A stretch of 64,000 nt of DNA from Haloferax elongans ATCC BAA-1513 (lineage in GTDB: Archaea > Halobacteriota > Halobacteria > Halobacteriales > Haloferacaceae). The first letter of the stretch is position 1; each line of letters opens with the position of its first letter. Below are positions 54,535-63,163 of this stretch, piece after piece. The notes below the pieces were generated by a model, which made no database searches, was not told the origin of the DNA, and saw only the letters and a program-made list of their open reading frames with translations. Made by a program: the position numbers and the translations under genes. Where the stretch lies: positions 507,103 to 571,102 of the forward strand of contig NZ_AOLK01000011.1 in assembly GCF_000336755.1 (NCBI RefSeq). The letters are read 5' to 3'.

Positions 54535-55087
54535 TGCCGTCCTCCACGCGGCTCGTATCAGGACCATTCAGCAGTTCGAGCGCCGTTCCGTTGTCTTCGG
54601 CGGTCACTCTGACAGCAGCGTCGCTTCCGCTGTCCCACGTCCCCGAGACGGAGACCGAATCTGGGAGCGAAACCGGAAGCTGCCGGTCGTACGCGTCTTG
54701 GGGGTGGTCGAGGACGAGCGCAGGTGTGGTAGTGTTCGAGTCAGAATCGAACGAGGTGTTCGAGACGTATCGAATTCGATAGCTATGGCCGCGAATCGAC
54801 CGTGGAAGGTCGACGATAACGGTTCGGTGGCCACGAGTCACCGAGTCGGGGAGTCGAGCGGCCGTCTCGGTTCGCTCGACTGCGGTCGAGAGCGTCCTGT
54901 CGGCGAGTTCGTCGGCGACTGCATCTCGGTGGTCGGGCACGACACCGCCGAAGAGAACGGTCGTCAGCAAGCCCACGAACAGGACGACGACCGCTGCTTC
55001 GAGCGCCTTGCTGACGACGGGAACGACTGCGCGCTGGTCGGCTCGGAGTGAGGCCAACGATTGCCGTAGGGGCCGACGGTCAGCCAC
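54527..55087 (-). CDS. Pilin-like protein 2
   Basis: 186 residues. An N-terminal charged stretch (RPLRQSLASLRADQRA) is followed by one membrane helix (VVVLFVGLLTTVLFGGVVP), then an ectodomain with SIRGHSYRIRYVSNTSFD. The cleavage motif is less clear than in the other four. Eight-base overlaps on both sides. Confidence 0.72.
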   Translation of the reverse strand: MADRRPLRQSLASLRADQRAVVPVVSKALEAAVVVLFVGLLTTVLFGGVVPDHRDAVADELADRTLSTAVERTETAARLPDSVTRGHRTVIVDLPRSIRGHSYRIRYVSNTSFDSDSNTTTPALVLDHPQDAYDRQLPVSLPDSVSVSGTWDSGSDAAVRVTAEDNGTALELLNGPDTSRVEDGNE

Positions 55088-55832
55088 GCCGCACCTCCAC
55101 CGTGAGGTCGTACTGGACGACCGTGAGCGTCTGGTCCGCCGGAAGCGTCACCACGACGCTTGGAACGCCATCGCCGTCGAAGTCAGACCGTGTCGTGTCG
55201 AACCCGCGTCGTTCGTAGGCTCGCTCCCACGCGGTGGGTGCGGCGGTTTCGACGGCGACGGTGTAGGTGTCGACCGGACGCTCACTCACGGTTCGTGTCG
55301 TTTGCGTCTGGAGTTCGGTTCCGGCGTCGAGACCGCCGCCATCGCTCGACGAGGCGTTCAGCACTGGGAGCGGGAGAAACGCTGCGTCGCCCGCGCTGGA
55401 GAGAGGCACAGGTGTCACGAGCTGTGCGTTTTCACCCGTCCCACGTACGACGGCACCGCCCACGAACGCGACTCGGTGGCTCCCGATAGTTGCGACGTAG
55501 CCGTCGGCGTCGTAGGTTCGGTTCACGCCGCTGTCGGCGATGACTCGGACCGTTCGATTCACACGGACGAGGTTGCCGTCGGTGACGCGCATGGGGTACG
55601 CGCCGTCTTCACTTGCAAACGTCCCGTCTCTGAGTGATTCGAACCCGTCCGCTGCGGCACCGGCGTCTGCCGAGGTGCGCTGAGCGTCGACGAGGCCGCC
55701 GACGCTCGCGGTCACGAGACCGATCGCGACGACGCCGATGCCGAGTAGGAGCGCGACACCGACGACGTTCGACTGGGCGCGGGTCTCGCTTCTCGAACTC
55801 GCTGTTCGGGTTCGACTCGTCGGGCCGGTCAT
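55080..55832 (-). CDS. Pilin-like protein 1 (archaeal type IV pilin class)
   Basis: 250 residues from the ATG at 55832. The N-terminus RAQSNVVGVALLLGIGVVAIG is the classical haloarchaeal pilin H-domain (A|Q-S-N-V-V-G), expected to be cut by the prepilin peptidase PibD. The ectodomain carries a conserved beta-rich part (YVATIGSHRVAFVGGAVV) and ends in TLPADQTLTVVQYDLTVEV. It overlaps pilC by 4 bp. Likely a structural or initiating subunit. Confidence 0.8.
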   Translation of the reverse strand: MTGPTSRTRTASSRSETRAQSNVVGVALLLGIGVVAIGLVTASVGGLVDAQRTSADAGAAADGFESLRDGTFASEDGAYPMRVTDGNLVRVNRTVRVIADSGVNRTYDADGYVATIGSHRVAFVGGAVVRGTGENAQLVTPVPLSSAGDAAFLPLPVLNASSSDGGGLDAGTELQTQTTRTVSERPVDTYTVAVETAAPTAWERAYERRGFDTTRSDFDGDGVPSVVVTLPADQTLTVVQYDLTVEVRRG

Positions 55833-57748
55833 ATCAGACCGACCCCCGCGTACACGACGTAACAGGCAGTGACGAGGATGGCAGAGTGGAGTAGCGCTTC
55901 GTAGCGGCCGCGACTCGCCGTCCCGGCGAACCACCCGGACGCGAGCATCGTCGCCTGTGTGACGACGTACATTCGATAGCGGTCGCGGGTCAGGTCGACG
56001 GCATCGGCGTCGATAGCGAACGACCCCGAAGACGAGAGTGTGGACAGTTGCGCGAACCCGTCGAAGACGTGGACGTTGACGGCGACGGTGATGCCGACGA
56101 CCAAGAGCGCGGTCGTCCATCCGACCGCGACGTAGACGAGTAGGCTCGACCGAAGCGCCCGTTTTTCGTGGTAGAGGCGGCCGATTTCGCTCTGGAGCGT
56201 GTCGAAGACGGTTCCCGTGTCGCTGCCGCCATCGAGCGCCCCGACGACGAGGCCAATCGTCTGTTCGGCCATCGGCGTCCCAACTCTATCGACAAAGCGT
56301 TCGAGCGCGGCGGTTCGGAGGTCGACGTCCGTTCCTGCACTCGGTGCGGTCAGTCGTAAGTTGAGCGCGAGGTCGGCCACGTCGGGGTCGAGCGGTCCGA
56401 GGTCGACATCCTGCCCGACGTGCTCGACGGCCGCAGCGAACGGCCGACCGAGACTGACGTGTCCCGACACGGCGTGGACGAAGTCTTTCAGTTCACGGTC
56501 TTTCGCGTCGTCGATGCGGGCGCGTCGGACGCCGACGAGACCAACGGGAAGCGCGTACGCCACGTACCCGGTGAGAGCCATGCCAAATGCGTCGACACCG
56601 ACGAGTGCGGCAGCAACGCTGACGACGAGCGCCGGACCGACGAAGACGACTGCGGCGCTCGCTGGATTCGTCGTCGCTGTTCCGAGTAGTTCGAGAGTCT
56701 CGCTCGGCCTCTCGTACTCGACTGACTGGTCCGGCGGACGCAGGCCAGCGATGAGGATGCTCGCCGCGAGGCCGACGCCGACGATGAAGAACGCGCTCGC
56801 GTAGACGACCACGCCGCGGACTGTCGTCGTTCCGAGCGGCGTGACGACGGGTGCAGAGAGTCCGGGCGCAATGACGCTCATCACCGTGAGGACGATGACG
56901 AGAAGCGACGGGAGGACGAGCAGGACGATGAACAGTTCCGCGAGCAGTTCGAGAAAGCCCTCGGCACGGTCGCGAGCGCGGGCCTGTCTGTGTCCGAGCA
57001 TTCTGCTCTCCATGCGGAGGTAGTTCCGGAGGGCGTCGTCACCCTGTCCGGCGTGCTCGCGGAACTTCAGGAGGAAGGGCGCGAGCATCCCTTCCGAGGG
57101 CGTGTCGCGGGCGACACGTCTGAGCCCTTCGTTCACGTTGCCGGTCAGCGAAGCAGTGTTGAGGACGCTCCGAAACGCCACGGCCGACTCGCCGTACGCG
57201 TCAGTTTCCGCGACACGGCGGAGCATCTCCCGTGGACCGTCACTCCCCGATGCGAGGACGTGGAGATAGCGAACTGCGCCGGGAAGTGTCCGCTCGATGT
57301 TCTCTCTGCGTGCCGTGGCCCGCCAGCCGAGGTACCGTCCTGCGACGGTGAGGACCACTCGCCGAGTGAGTACCGCAGTCACGAGCGCGGCCCCTGCCGC
57401 GATTGGCGTTCGCGGGACGACCGGAACCGGGACGCGGTCGAAGAATGGAACGACTGCGCGGAGCAGGTCCAGTACTGCATCGACGGCCGCGTCCGGAATC
57501 GCCATCGCGACCAACAGGGTTGGCAATGCGACGAACAGCCCCGTCGCCCACGCGAGCCCGTAGGTGCGAGCGAGATAGAGGTCGAAGCTGATTCGGAGGT
57601 CAGTGCCGCGGTACCGACGCCGGTCTCGGTCGTGTCTGTCGGCGTCGGCGTGTCGGGCGAAGAGTGCGTAGAGCGCCCTGTCGAACACCGAAAGCGACCG
57701 AATGCGCGAGACACGCCGGTCGTCGATGGAGGTGTCGAACCCAGTCAC
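55829..57748 (-). CDS. pilC: PilC/TadC-type membrane platform protein (type II/IV secretion F family)
   Basis: 639 residues. Two T2SSF modules: the first around residues 150-330 (with LPGAVRYLHVLASGSDGPREMLRRVAET and FREHAGQGDDALRNYLRMES), the second around 400-560 (DFVHAVSGHVSLGRPFAAAVEHVG). Each is followed by membrane helices. It forms the inner-membrane base on which the ATPase acts. Overlaps pilB and the first pilin gene by 4 bp each. Confidence 0.9.
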   Translation of the reverse strand: MTGFDTSIDDRRVSRIRSLSVFDRALYALFARHADADRHDRDRRRYRGTDLRISFDLYLARTYGLAWATGLFVALPTLLVAMAIPDAAVDAVLDLLRAVVPFFDRVPVPVVPRTPIAAGAALVTAVLTRRVVLTVAGRYLGWRATARRENIERTLPGAVRYLHVLASGSDGPREMLRRVAETDAYGESAVAFRSVLNTASLTGNVNEGLRRVARDTPSEGMLAPFLLKFREHAGQGDDALRNYLRMESRMLGHRQARARDRAEGFLELLAELFIVLLVLPSLLVIVLTVMSVIAPGLSAPVVTPLGTTTVRGVVVYASAFFIVGVGLAASILIAGLRPPDQSVEYERPSETLELLGTATTNPASAAVVFVGPALVVSVAAALVGVDAFGMALTGYVAYALPVGLVGVRRARIDDAKDRELKDFVHAVSGHVSLGRPFAAAVEHVGQDVDLGPLDPDVADLALNLRLTAPSAGTDVDLRTAALERFVDRVGTPMAEQTIGLVVGALDGGSDTGTVFDTLQSEIGRLYHEKRALRSSLLVYVAVGWTTALLVVGITVAVNVHVFDGFAQLSTLSSSGSFAIDADAVDLTRDRYRMYVVTQATMLASGWFAGTASRGRYEALLHSAILVTACYVVYAGVGLI

Positions 57749-60063
57749 GGTTCACCAGCTGTAGTGTCGCCACTGTTCTCGTCGGCGCGTTCGGCCATCC
57801 GGCGACGGACGCGTTCTACGGTCGCCGCCTCGTCGGTTCGGAGGTCCGAGAGGAACCCGAACAGTTGGTCGACGTTGCTCACGTCTTCTCGAACGAGGTA
57901 TTCCACGTAGCGGTGTTTGCGGTGGAACTCGCGCTCGACGGCCTCGACGTCTCTGTCCGTAGCGTTCGCGAGACGATGGAACAGACGGAGGCCGACGCGT
58001 CGGTGGTCGTCGCCGAGCTGTGGGTGTTCGTACGAGAGGTCGAACGTCCCATCTGGACGGCGGCGTGCGATGGTGTTCCAGTGGAGTTTTCGACCGTCTT
58101 TCTCGACGACGCCGCGGCGACCCCACGTCTCGTCGAACTCCGATTCGGGAACGAGTTCGACGACTTCGGAGACGTATCGCTCGCCATCGACTTTGTGCGG
58201 GAAGACCACGAGGTCGAGTTCGCGGAGGAGGTACGGCGGAAGCCCCTGTTCGATGACGCGGTTGACGAGCGTTTCGATGTCCGCAGCGTGAGTTGTTCCG
58301 ATGACACCGTGGCCGGTGTTCAGCGTCTCGGCGAACGTGGCGAACGACTCTGGCGTGTTGATTTCGGCGATGACCTCGACGTCCGGGTTCAGGTAATTCG
58401 CCTCGGTCATCAGGTCAGCCATCGAGACGCGTTTGAACTCGGATTCGTGGTCGCGGGTCGTCAGCGAGATACCCGTCTCGTGCGGGAGGTGGACTTCGCG
58501 TGAGCCCTCGTCGATGCTGATTGGGCGGTGGTCGTAGGGGATAAACGGCATGTGCGCGTTCATCAATGTCGTCTTCCCAACACCCGTCGCGCCCGAAAAC
58601 AGCACGACGCGGTGGTGCTCGTAACACAGCCACAGCAGCGTTACGAGTTCGGTCGACAGCGACCCGCCTTCGACGAGGTCCACGGGCGTCAGCACGTCTT
58701 TCGACTGCTTTCGAATCGAGACGTGCGGACCGCCTTCGGAGATAACCGGGAGTGCGACTGCACAGCGAATCGTCTCGTCGCTCTCGGTCGCCGTCGAGCC
58801 ATCGACTTCACCGGGTCGGAGGTTGACCTTCGCACTCGGGTTCGAGGCGTTCAACTCCACGCCGTCGGCGGCGGCGAGTTGGGTCACGACGTTGGTGAAC
58901 TCCGTCTCGTCTTCGAACGCGAGGTTCGTCGGCACGCGGAGGCCGCCGCGGCCGGTCACGTCGGCTCGCGGGATGACCTTCACGCGCTCGCCGACGCGGT
59001 TAGCCTCGATGTCTTCGAGGTTCGGGTCGCGGATTGGAATCGTCAGGATCCCCTCGCCCACGTAGTCCCGGAGGACGTAGTACACGAGGTCGTCGAGGCG
59101 GTCCTGTGCGAACCGGCGGTCGACCGGCGGCAACGCGAGTCCGTACTCCGAAAGCGCCGTCCTGAGTCGGAATCGCGTCGCGTCCACCCACGCCTTGGTG
59201 TTGCGGGCGGTGAGTTGCCGCGAGAGGAACTCACGCGCACGGTCGCGGACGAACCCGATTCGGTCGGCAACCACGTCGTCGACGTTGGCTTCCCAGATGC
59301 GCTCTTTACAGGCGTCGATGAGGTCCGTGTCGCCGGGGACGAGGTCGGGTTCGAGGACCGCGTACTTCGTCGCGAATCGGTCGTCGCCGAGGAGACGGTC
59401 GCGGTAGACGACCACGTCCACGTCGTACCCGGCGAACGGGACCGTGTAGTGTTGAACGCGCTCTGCGGCGATACGGTCGGAAAACGCCACGTCGGAGTCG
59501 AACGCGGTCGTCGCCGGGGCGAAGTTCTCGGTGTGGACGACGAGTCGCTCGGTGCCGTCGCCTCGACCGGCGTCGACGACTTCGATTTTCTCGTCGAGCG
59601 CGAGCGGCGTCACGTCGCCGAGCAATCGCAGGTCGGCGAGGGTGTGATACTCGACGCGCCGTCGGGCGGGTGGCGAGAGGTCGAGCAGCCGGTCGAGAAC
59701 GCGTCGATACTTGGGTGACAGTCCGTCTGCTGCGCGCTCGGCCGCACCCTCACGAGTGAGCGGGCGGCGGCGCGTGACCGTCGAGAAGTGGTCGCGGACT
59801 GTTTCGAGTGCCCGGTGTTCTCGAACACCGAGTACCGGCTCCCGCACGTCGTAGTCGAACCCGTGGTCGGCGTCGCTAATCGTGACGACCGTATCGGGAG
59901 CGACTTCGTACTGTGCACGGACGTTCGGCGCGTACCACGCTGCCGGGTCGTCCGGCGGCACTGGCGCTGGAACGGCATCCTCCTCGTTGGGTGTCGAGGG
60001 GGTGCCGAATTCGAGGGTCGGAGTGGGTGGCTCCGTCCCGTCAGACTCACCTTGGGTAGGCAT
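57745..60063 (-). CDS. pilB: PilB-type secretion/pilus assembly ATPase
   Basis: 772 residues. Long acidic N-terminal region (~1-230), then the GspE-like core. Walker A GATGVGKTTLMNA is near residue 497, the Asp-box ISIDEGSREVHLP follows, and the Walker B region is NPDVEVIAEINTPESFATF. In most relatives the last reads GEVRGxEA, so the usual Arg after the Glu is Asn here. The His-box TGHGVIGTTHA is intact. Powers assembly of the pilins encoded downstream. The ATG at 60063 is about 26 nt from a TATA-like box, so the seven-gene operon probably has a leaderless mRNA. Confidence 0.92.
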   Translation of the reverse strand: MPTQGESDGTEPPTPTLEFGTPSTPNEEDAVPAPVPPDDPAAWYAPNVRAQYEVAPDTVVTISDADHGFDYDVREPVLGVREHRALETVRDHFSTVTRRRPLTREGAAERAADGLSPKYRRVLDRLLDLSPPARRRVEYHTLADLRLLGDVTPLALDEKIEVVDAGRGDGTERLVVHTENFAPATTAFDSDVAFSDRIAAERVQHYTVPFAGYDVDVVVYRDRLLGDDRFATKYAVLEPDLVPGDTDLIDACKERIWEANVDDVVADRIGFVRDRAREFLSRQLTARNTKAWVDATRFRLRTALSEYGLALPPVDRRFAQDRLDDLVYYVLRDYVGEGILTIPIRDPNLEDIEANRVGERVKVIPRADVTGRGGLRVPTNLAFEDETEFTNVVTQLAAADGVELNASNPSAKVNLRPGEVDGSTATESDETIRCAVALPVISEGGPHVSIRKQSKDVLTPVDLVEGGSLSTELVTLLWLCYEHHRVVLFSGATGVGKTTLMNAHMPFIPYDHRPISIDEGSREVHLPHETGISLTTRDHESEFKRVSMADLMTEANYLNPDVEVIAEINTPESFATFAETLNTGHGVIGTTHAADIETLVNRVIEQGLPPYLLRELDLVVFPHKVDGERYVSEVVELVPESEFDETWGRRGVVEKDGRKLHWNTIARRRPDGTFDLSYEHPQLGDDHRRVGLRLFHRLANATDRDVEAVEREFHRKHRYVEYLVREDVSNVDQLFGFLSDLRTDEAATVERVRRRMAERADENSGDTTAGEP

Positions 60064-60450
60064 ACTACACGGGTTGCTAGGTTTTCGTATTTAATAATTA
60101 GCTGATAGAGGTCGCTGTCGATACCGCATCTGTAAAACCGGTATACGAGATGATTCGAGGGACTAAGGCGAGTGTTTTGGATTAATTCCCGTGACCCGGG
60201 ACGATTACCTACTATTGGTAGATACTGTTAAGATTATCAGAACTTGGATTGTGGTCGAGATAGTCGAGTCCCGTTCGCTACCAGATTGGTGTGAGAACTG
60301 TGGAGTGCTGTGAGTGAATACAACTCACCTACTCCTCAAGCCCCCACCCAAAGCAATTCCCCCGTTGGTCGCGCAATCCAGAATCAACCGCTCTCATAGA
60401 TATATTTTGAGACATCATTCAAGCAACAAATAACATATGGGTAGGACATC
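60064..60450. other. Divergent control region between pilB and the toxin gene
   Basis: 387 bp, moderately AT-rich. Holds the pilB promoter and, at 60397-60406 (AGATATATTT), a TATA-like box for the toxin gene with an expected start near 60428. No gene seen. Confidence 0.5.
60087..60098 (-). promoter_or_regulatory. Promoter of the pilus-like operon
   Basis: Minus-strand ATTATTAAATACG, centred about 27 nt before the pilB ATG, as expected for a leaderless start. Confidence 0.5.
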
Positions 60451-61739
60451 ATGTCAGTGATACGAATGGGATTTCGCTCTGCGAAAGGGAAGACGAGCGA
60501 GGGTCAACAGTCCTCGACTGTCCCGTCGATTCAGGAGCTGACAGGCGGGTCAGACCGCAGCCGTGGTGGTGGTTGTGAGTCACTACCAGTACAAGACAGT
60601 GAAGCTGGGTTCGGTCTTGAAGCGTATCGCCCCGGAATGGGCGTCCAGATTCAACGCCTCGTCGAGAGTCACGGCGCGAGCCAGGTTCGGCAGTGGGCCG
60701 ACGAAGGCATGACTGTGGACACGATGGGAAAACCGCGAGACATGCGCGCGTTTCGTGAACGCCAGCAGGAGCGCTCTGCTGAGGTTCCGAAAGATATCGA
60801 ACGCGGAATGCGAAGTCAGTCCAGCGCAGTCGCAACGCACACCACGAGGCGTCGAAAGCCGGTGACGCACAAGTGCCCGACTCGGTTCGGGATGTGATTT
60901 CCTCGCCCGGCCAGCAACTCGACACGAGCATCCAGCGAGAGATGGAAGAGCGAATGGGGGACTCACTCGGTGATGTGCGGATTCACACCGGACCGAGTGC
61001 TGCGAAAGCGTGTGACGACATCAACGCGCGGGCGTTCACCGTCGGCAACCACATCGCGTTCAACCACGGCGAGTACGACCCGTCAAGTGCTGAGGGACAG
61101 CACGTGCTGGCCCACGAGTTGGCACACGTTCGCCAGCAAACTGGCGGCGCGGTGTCGATGCTTCCACAGAAGGGCGAGTTGGAAATTGACCCCGATGAGC
61201 GGTTGGAACGTGAGGCTGAGGAGACCGCCGAGCGTGTGATGCGCGGTGGTGAACTCGGGATTTATCGGATACGGAAGTCCGAGGTGCATGTTCAGCGATG
61301 GAAAAACCAACCGCGTGACGCTATAGGGCGGTTCGACGAGAAGGACCAGAAACAGTACGATGGGAAAAAATACGGTAGGAGAAAGCGTCCGCCGTATGCC
61401 CCCGGCCAGGTAGAGACTGTATGGAAACAAGCTGATCAAGAAGCTAGTGAACTCCCCGATGGGCAGGTCCCAGATCCATTTGAACCGTGGCGGATTTTAG
61501 AATGGGATGGCGGCAATAGAAAGGGAGACTGGGAGATGGGTCACAAACCAGGAAGAGAATATCAGTACCTAATAGAGTATTATTTACAAGGAGTAATATC
61601 TGAAGAAGAATTTGTTCGAGAGTACCAAGACCCCAGTCACTATCACCCGCAACATCCAACAACCAATCGAAGTGGTCAATACGACCGTGAAGGCGAATAC
61701 TGGATACAGAAGTGGGGAAAACTTGGGGGTGACCAATGA
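60451..61739 (+). pseudogene. Polymorphic toxin: DUF4157 carrier domain plus GH-E-type HNH nuclease tip, broken by a frameshift
   Basis: ATG at 60451. The first 118 residues (to VPKDIER) read in one frame and the rest in another. Near 60804 the sequence CGCGG appears to have lost one C: with CGCCGG the frame continues DIERRNAKSVQRSRNAHHEA into the downstream ORF. DUF4157 (about residues 140-250) has VISSPGQQLD, MGDSLGDVRIHTG, FTVGNHIAFNHGEYDP and the HExxH-like LAHELAHVRQQ. The C-terminal ~140 residues carry WEMGHKPGREYQYLIEYYLQG...EEEFVREYQDPSHY and NRSGQYDREGEYW, matching the GH-E branch of HNH/EndoVII nucleases. That tip is much more AT-rich than the rest. DUF4157 proteins are commonly effectors of contractile injection systems. 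An immunity-like ankyrin gene overlaps the stop. Confidence 0.8.
60873..61739 (+). CDS. Intact downstream part of the broken toxin gene (DUF4157 plus nuclease)
   Basis: 288 residues from a GTG that starts just before the DUF4157 domain, so both the DUF4157 and nuclease domains could still be made if translation restarts here. No promoter or other start signal is seen at this GTG. It is an internal codon of the repaired gene, so it is probably not a natural start. The N-terminal recruitment or delivery segment (60451-60800) would be missing from the product. Confidence 0.55.
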   Translation: MPDSVRDVISSPGQQLDTSIQREMEERMGDSLGDVRIHTGPSAAKACDDINARAFTVGNHIAFNHGEYDPSSAEGQHVLAHELAHVRQQTGGAVSMLPQKGELEIDPDERLEREAEETAERVMRGGELGIYRIRKSEVHVQRWKNQPRDAIGRFDEKDQKQYDGKKYGRRKRPPYAPGQVETVWKQADQEASELPDGQVPDPFEPWRILEWDGGNRKGDWEMGHKPGREYQYLIEYYLQGVISEEEFVREYQDPSHYHPQHPTTNRSGQYDREGEYWIQKWGKLGGDQ

Positions 61740-62218
61740 CTGATACAGACGACATCTACCAGCACTCGGACTTGGAGGTTGCAGTCATACAAAACGACAT
61801 CGAGCGGTTTCACGAACTGATTGAGGATACTGAGCTAGGTCATCGCTCAGACAACGGGAGTACACTATTACATAAAGCTGCAAGCGTCGGAAATGATCAG
61901 ATGGTGGAAGAGCTTCTTAGCCACGGCATCAACCCAGACATCCAAAATCAAGGTGGGAAAACAGCACTCCACTTGGCGGTTGATGAGGGCCATAGAAACG
62001 TAATAAAGACGCTTGTGTTAGGGGGTGCTGACCTCAACATCCAAGATAACAGTGGAACAGTCCCGATACTCAAGCTAATTTATCGGGGTGATGTGGAGTT
62101 AGCGACACTGATGGTAGAGAATGGGGCAGACCCAGAGATAGAAACTGATGGTGGTGTCTCGCCTCTCGATATCGCAAAGAACATCGAAGCGACTGAGATG
62201 ATTGAAGTTCTGCGTTAG
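61736..62218 (+). CDS. Ankyrin-repeat protein, predicted immunity protein 1
   Basis: 160 residues. ATG overlaps the toxin TGA by 4 bp (ATGA), the tight coupling typical of toxin-immunity pairs. After IYQHSDLEVAVIQNDIERF, about four ankyrin repeats: GSTLLHKAASVGNDQMVEELL, GKTALHLAVDEGHRNVIKTL, GTVPILKLIYRGDVELATLM and GVSPLDIAKNIEATEMIEVL (each seen as one unit). Ankyrin proteins are known immunity proteins of polymorphic toxins. Here it would bind and block the nuclease tip. It shows close paralogy to the next gene. Confidence 0.8.
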   Translation: MTDTDDIYQHSDLEVAVIQNDIERFHELIEDTELGHRSDNGSTLLHKAASVGNDQMVEELLSHGINPDIQNQGGKTALHLAVDEGHRNVIKTLVLGGADLNIQDNSGTVPILKLIYRGDVELATLMVENGADPEIETDGGVSPLDIAKNIEATEMIEVLR

Positions 62219-62286
62219 CGAGTGCAGTAAGCAGTGCATATACTGATGGCGTCTTTGATTACGGCTTCGGCTAGGTTACGTTCGAT

Positions 62287-62790
62287 ATGAGCGACGACCA
62301 AGGAGAAGATGACATCTACATCCATACGGACTTGGAAACAGCAATCATTCAAGGGGACAAGGAGCGATATGATTCGCTGATTGAAGACGCTGATGTCCAA
62401 CACAGGTCCGATAATGGAAGCAATTTACTCCATAAAGCGGCCTTTTCTGGAGAAACTGAAATTGCCTCTGACCTTATTGAACGAGGTGTAGATATAGATG
62501 CCCAAGACGATGAAGGGTCAACACCGCTCCATAGGGCATTAAATGTCGAGAATTACGAACTCGCAAAACTGCTTGTCGAGAGTGATGCAGATCTGAATAT
62601 CGAGGACGTACATGGAAACCAGCCGCTTTGGAGGGCTGTTTTCAAAGCGAACTACGAACTGACCAAATTACTCTTGGAACACGGGGCAGACCCAACCCAT
62701 GAAAACAACGTTGGAGAGAGTCCACTGAGTATCGCTCAGGATGCTGATGCGGAAAAGTTCATTCAGCTTCTTGACCCAGACTCACAGTAG
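62287..62790 (+). CDS. Ankyrin-repeat protein, predicted immunity protein 2
   Basis: 167 residues. Same layout as the previous protein (IYIHTDLETAIIQGDKERYDSLIEDA, then HRSDNGSNLLHKAAFSGETEIA), with four ankyrin repeats including GSTPLHRALNVENYELAKLL and LTKLLLEHGADPTHENN. It is a diverged tandem duplicate 68 bp downstream. Extra immunity copies are typical of polymorphic toxin loci and can protect against related toxin variants. Confidence 0.78.
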   Translation: MSDDQGEDDIYIHTDLETAIIQGDKERYDSLIEDADVQHRSDNGSNLLHKAAFSGETEIASDLIERGVDIDAQDDEGSTPLHRALNVENYELAKLLVESDADLNIEDVHGNQPLWRAVFKANYELTKLLLEHGADPTHENNVGESPLSIAQDADAEKFIQLLDPDSQ

Positions 62791-62807
62791 GCGATGTTCT
62801 GAGTCCT

Positions 62808-62963
62808 ATGGCTGAGATAGAAATCAATTCAGATACGATCGTTTTCGACACAGACAGCGTCGTTGTTCGACATCCGGTAAAGAAATCGTTACAAAAGGAC
62901 GATGTCTTGATTGTCCTTCTGGATGTTCCAAGTGGGAGGCACTGTCTAGTTAAGCCAGTTTGA
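62808..62963 (+). CDS. Small protein of 51 residues after the immunity genes
   Basis: Starts MAEIEINSDTIVFDTDSVVV and ends KKDDVLIVLLDVPSGRHCLVKPV-like (51 residues in all). No known domain. It overlaps nothing and begins 18 bp after the second ankyrin gene. A 53-bp part of it (62820-62872) is repeated at 63471-63523, and its end coincides with an 11-bp repeat TGTCTAGTTAA (62943-62953, again at 63413-63423). It may be a truncated gene. Confidence 0.45.
   Translation: MAEIEINSDTIVFDTDSVVVRHPVKKSLQKDDVLIVLLDVPSGRHCLVKPV
62820..62872 (+). repeat. 53-bp repeat, copy 1
   Basis: Inside the 51-residue gene. Differs at two bases from 63471-63523. Confidence 0.85.
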
Positions 62964-63163
62964 GGAACGAGCAGGTCGTTGAGTGTGTTTGGGATGAAGC
63001 TCGCAGACCTGCTCAGCGAGTGCTTTGCGACGGATTTAGAAGAAACTGCGGAGCGTGAGCGGACGGCGAGGTCGACGAGACTGCTGCCACAGTCACTGGC
63101 GAGTGGTCTCGGTGGGACGCTGCAATAGACCACGGTCCTGTTGGTGACCACCTGAGCGAAGCA

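Noticed and set aside
52876-54612. A 578-codon plus-strand frame across the pilin-like genes
   Set aside because: Antisense shadow typical of GC-rich DNA. The minus strand has overlapping genes with real signal sequences and operon spacing.
58528-59718. A 396-codon plus-strand frame inside pilB
   Set aside because: No domain, Arg/Val/Glu-rich shadow composition; the opposite strand encodes a clear secretion ATPase.
60451-60897. The 148-codon frame as an independent gene
   Set aside because: Its sequence continues into the DUF4157 ORF after one inserted base. Treated as the 5' part of the broken toxin gene.
62994-63128. 44-codon frame as an insertion-sequence transposase start
   Set aside because: It resembles no transposase I can name and has no inverted-repeat ends. 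Kept only as part of the repeat-flanked segment.
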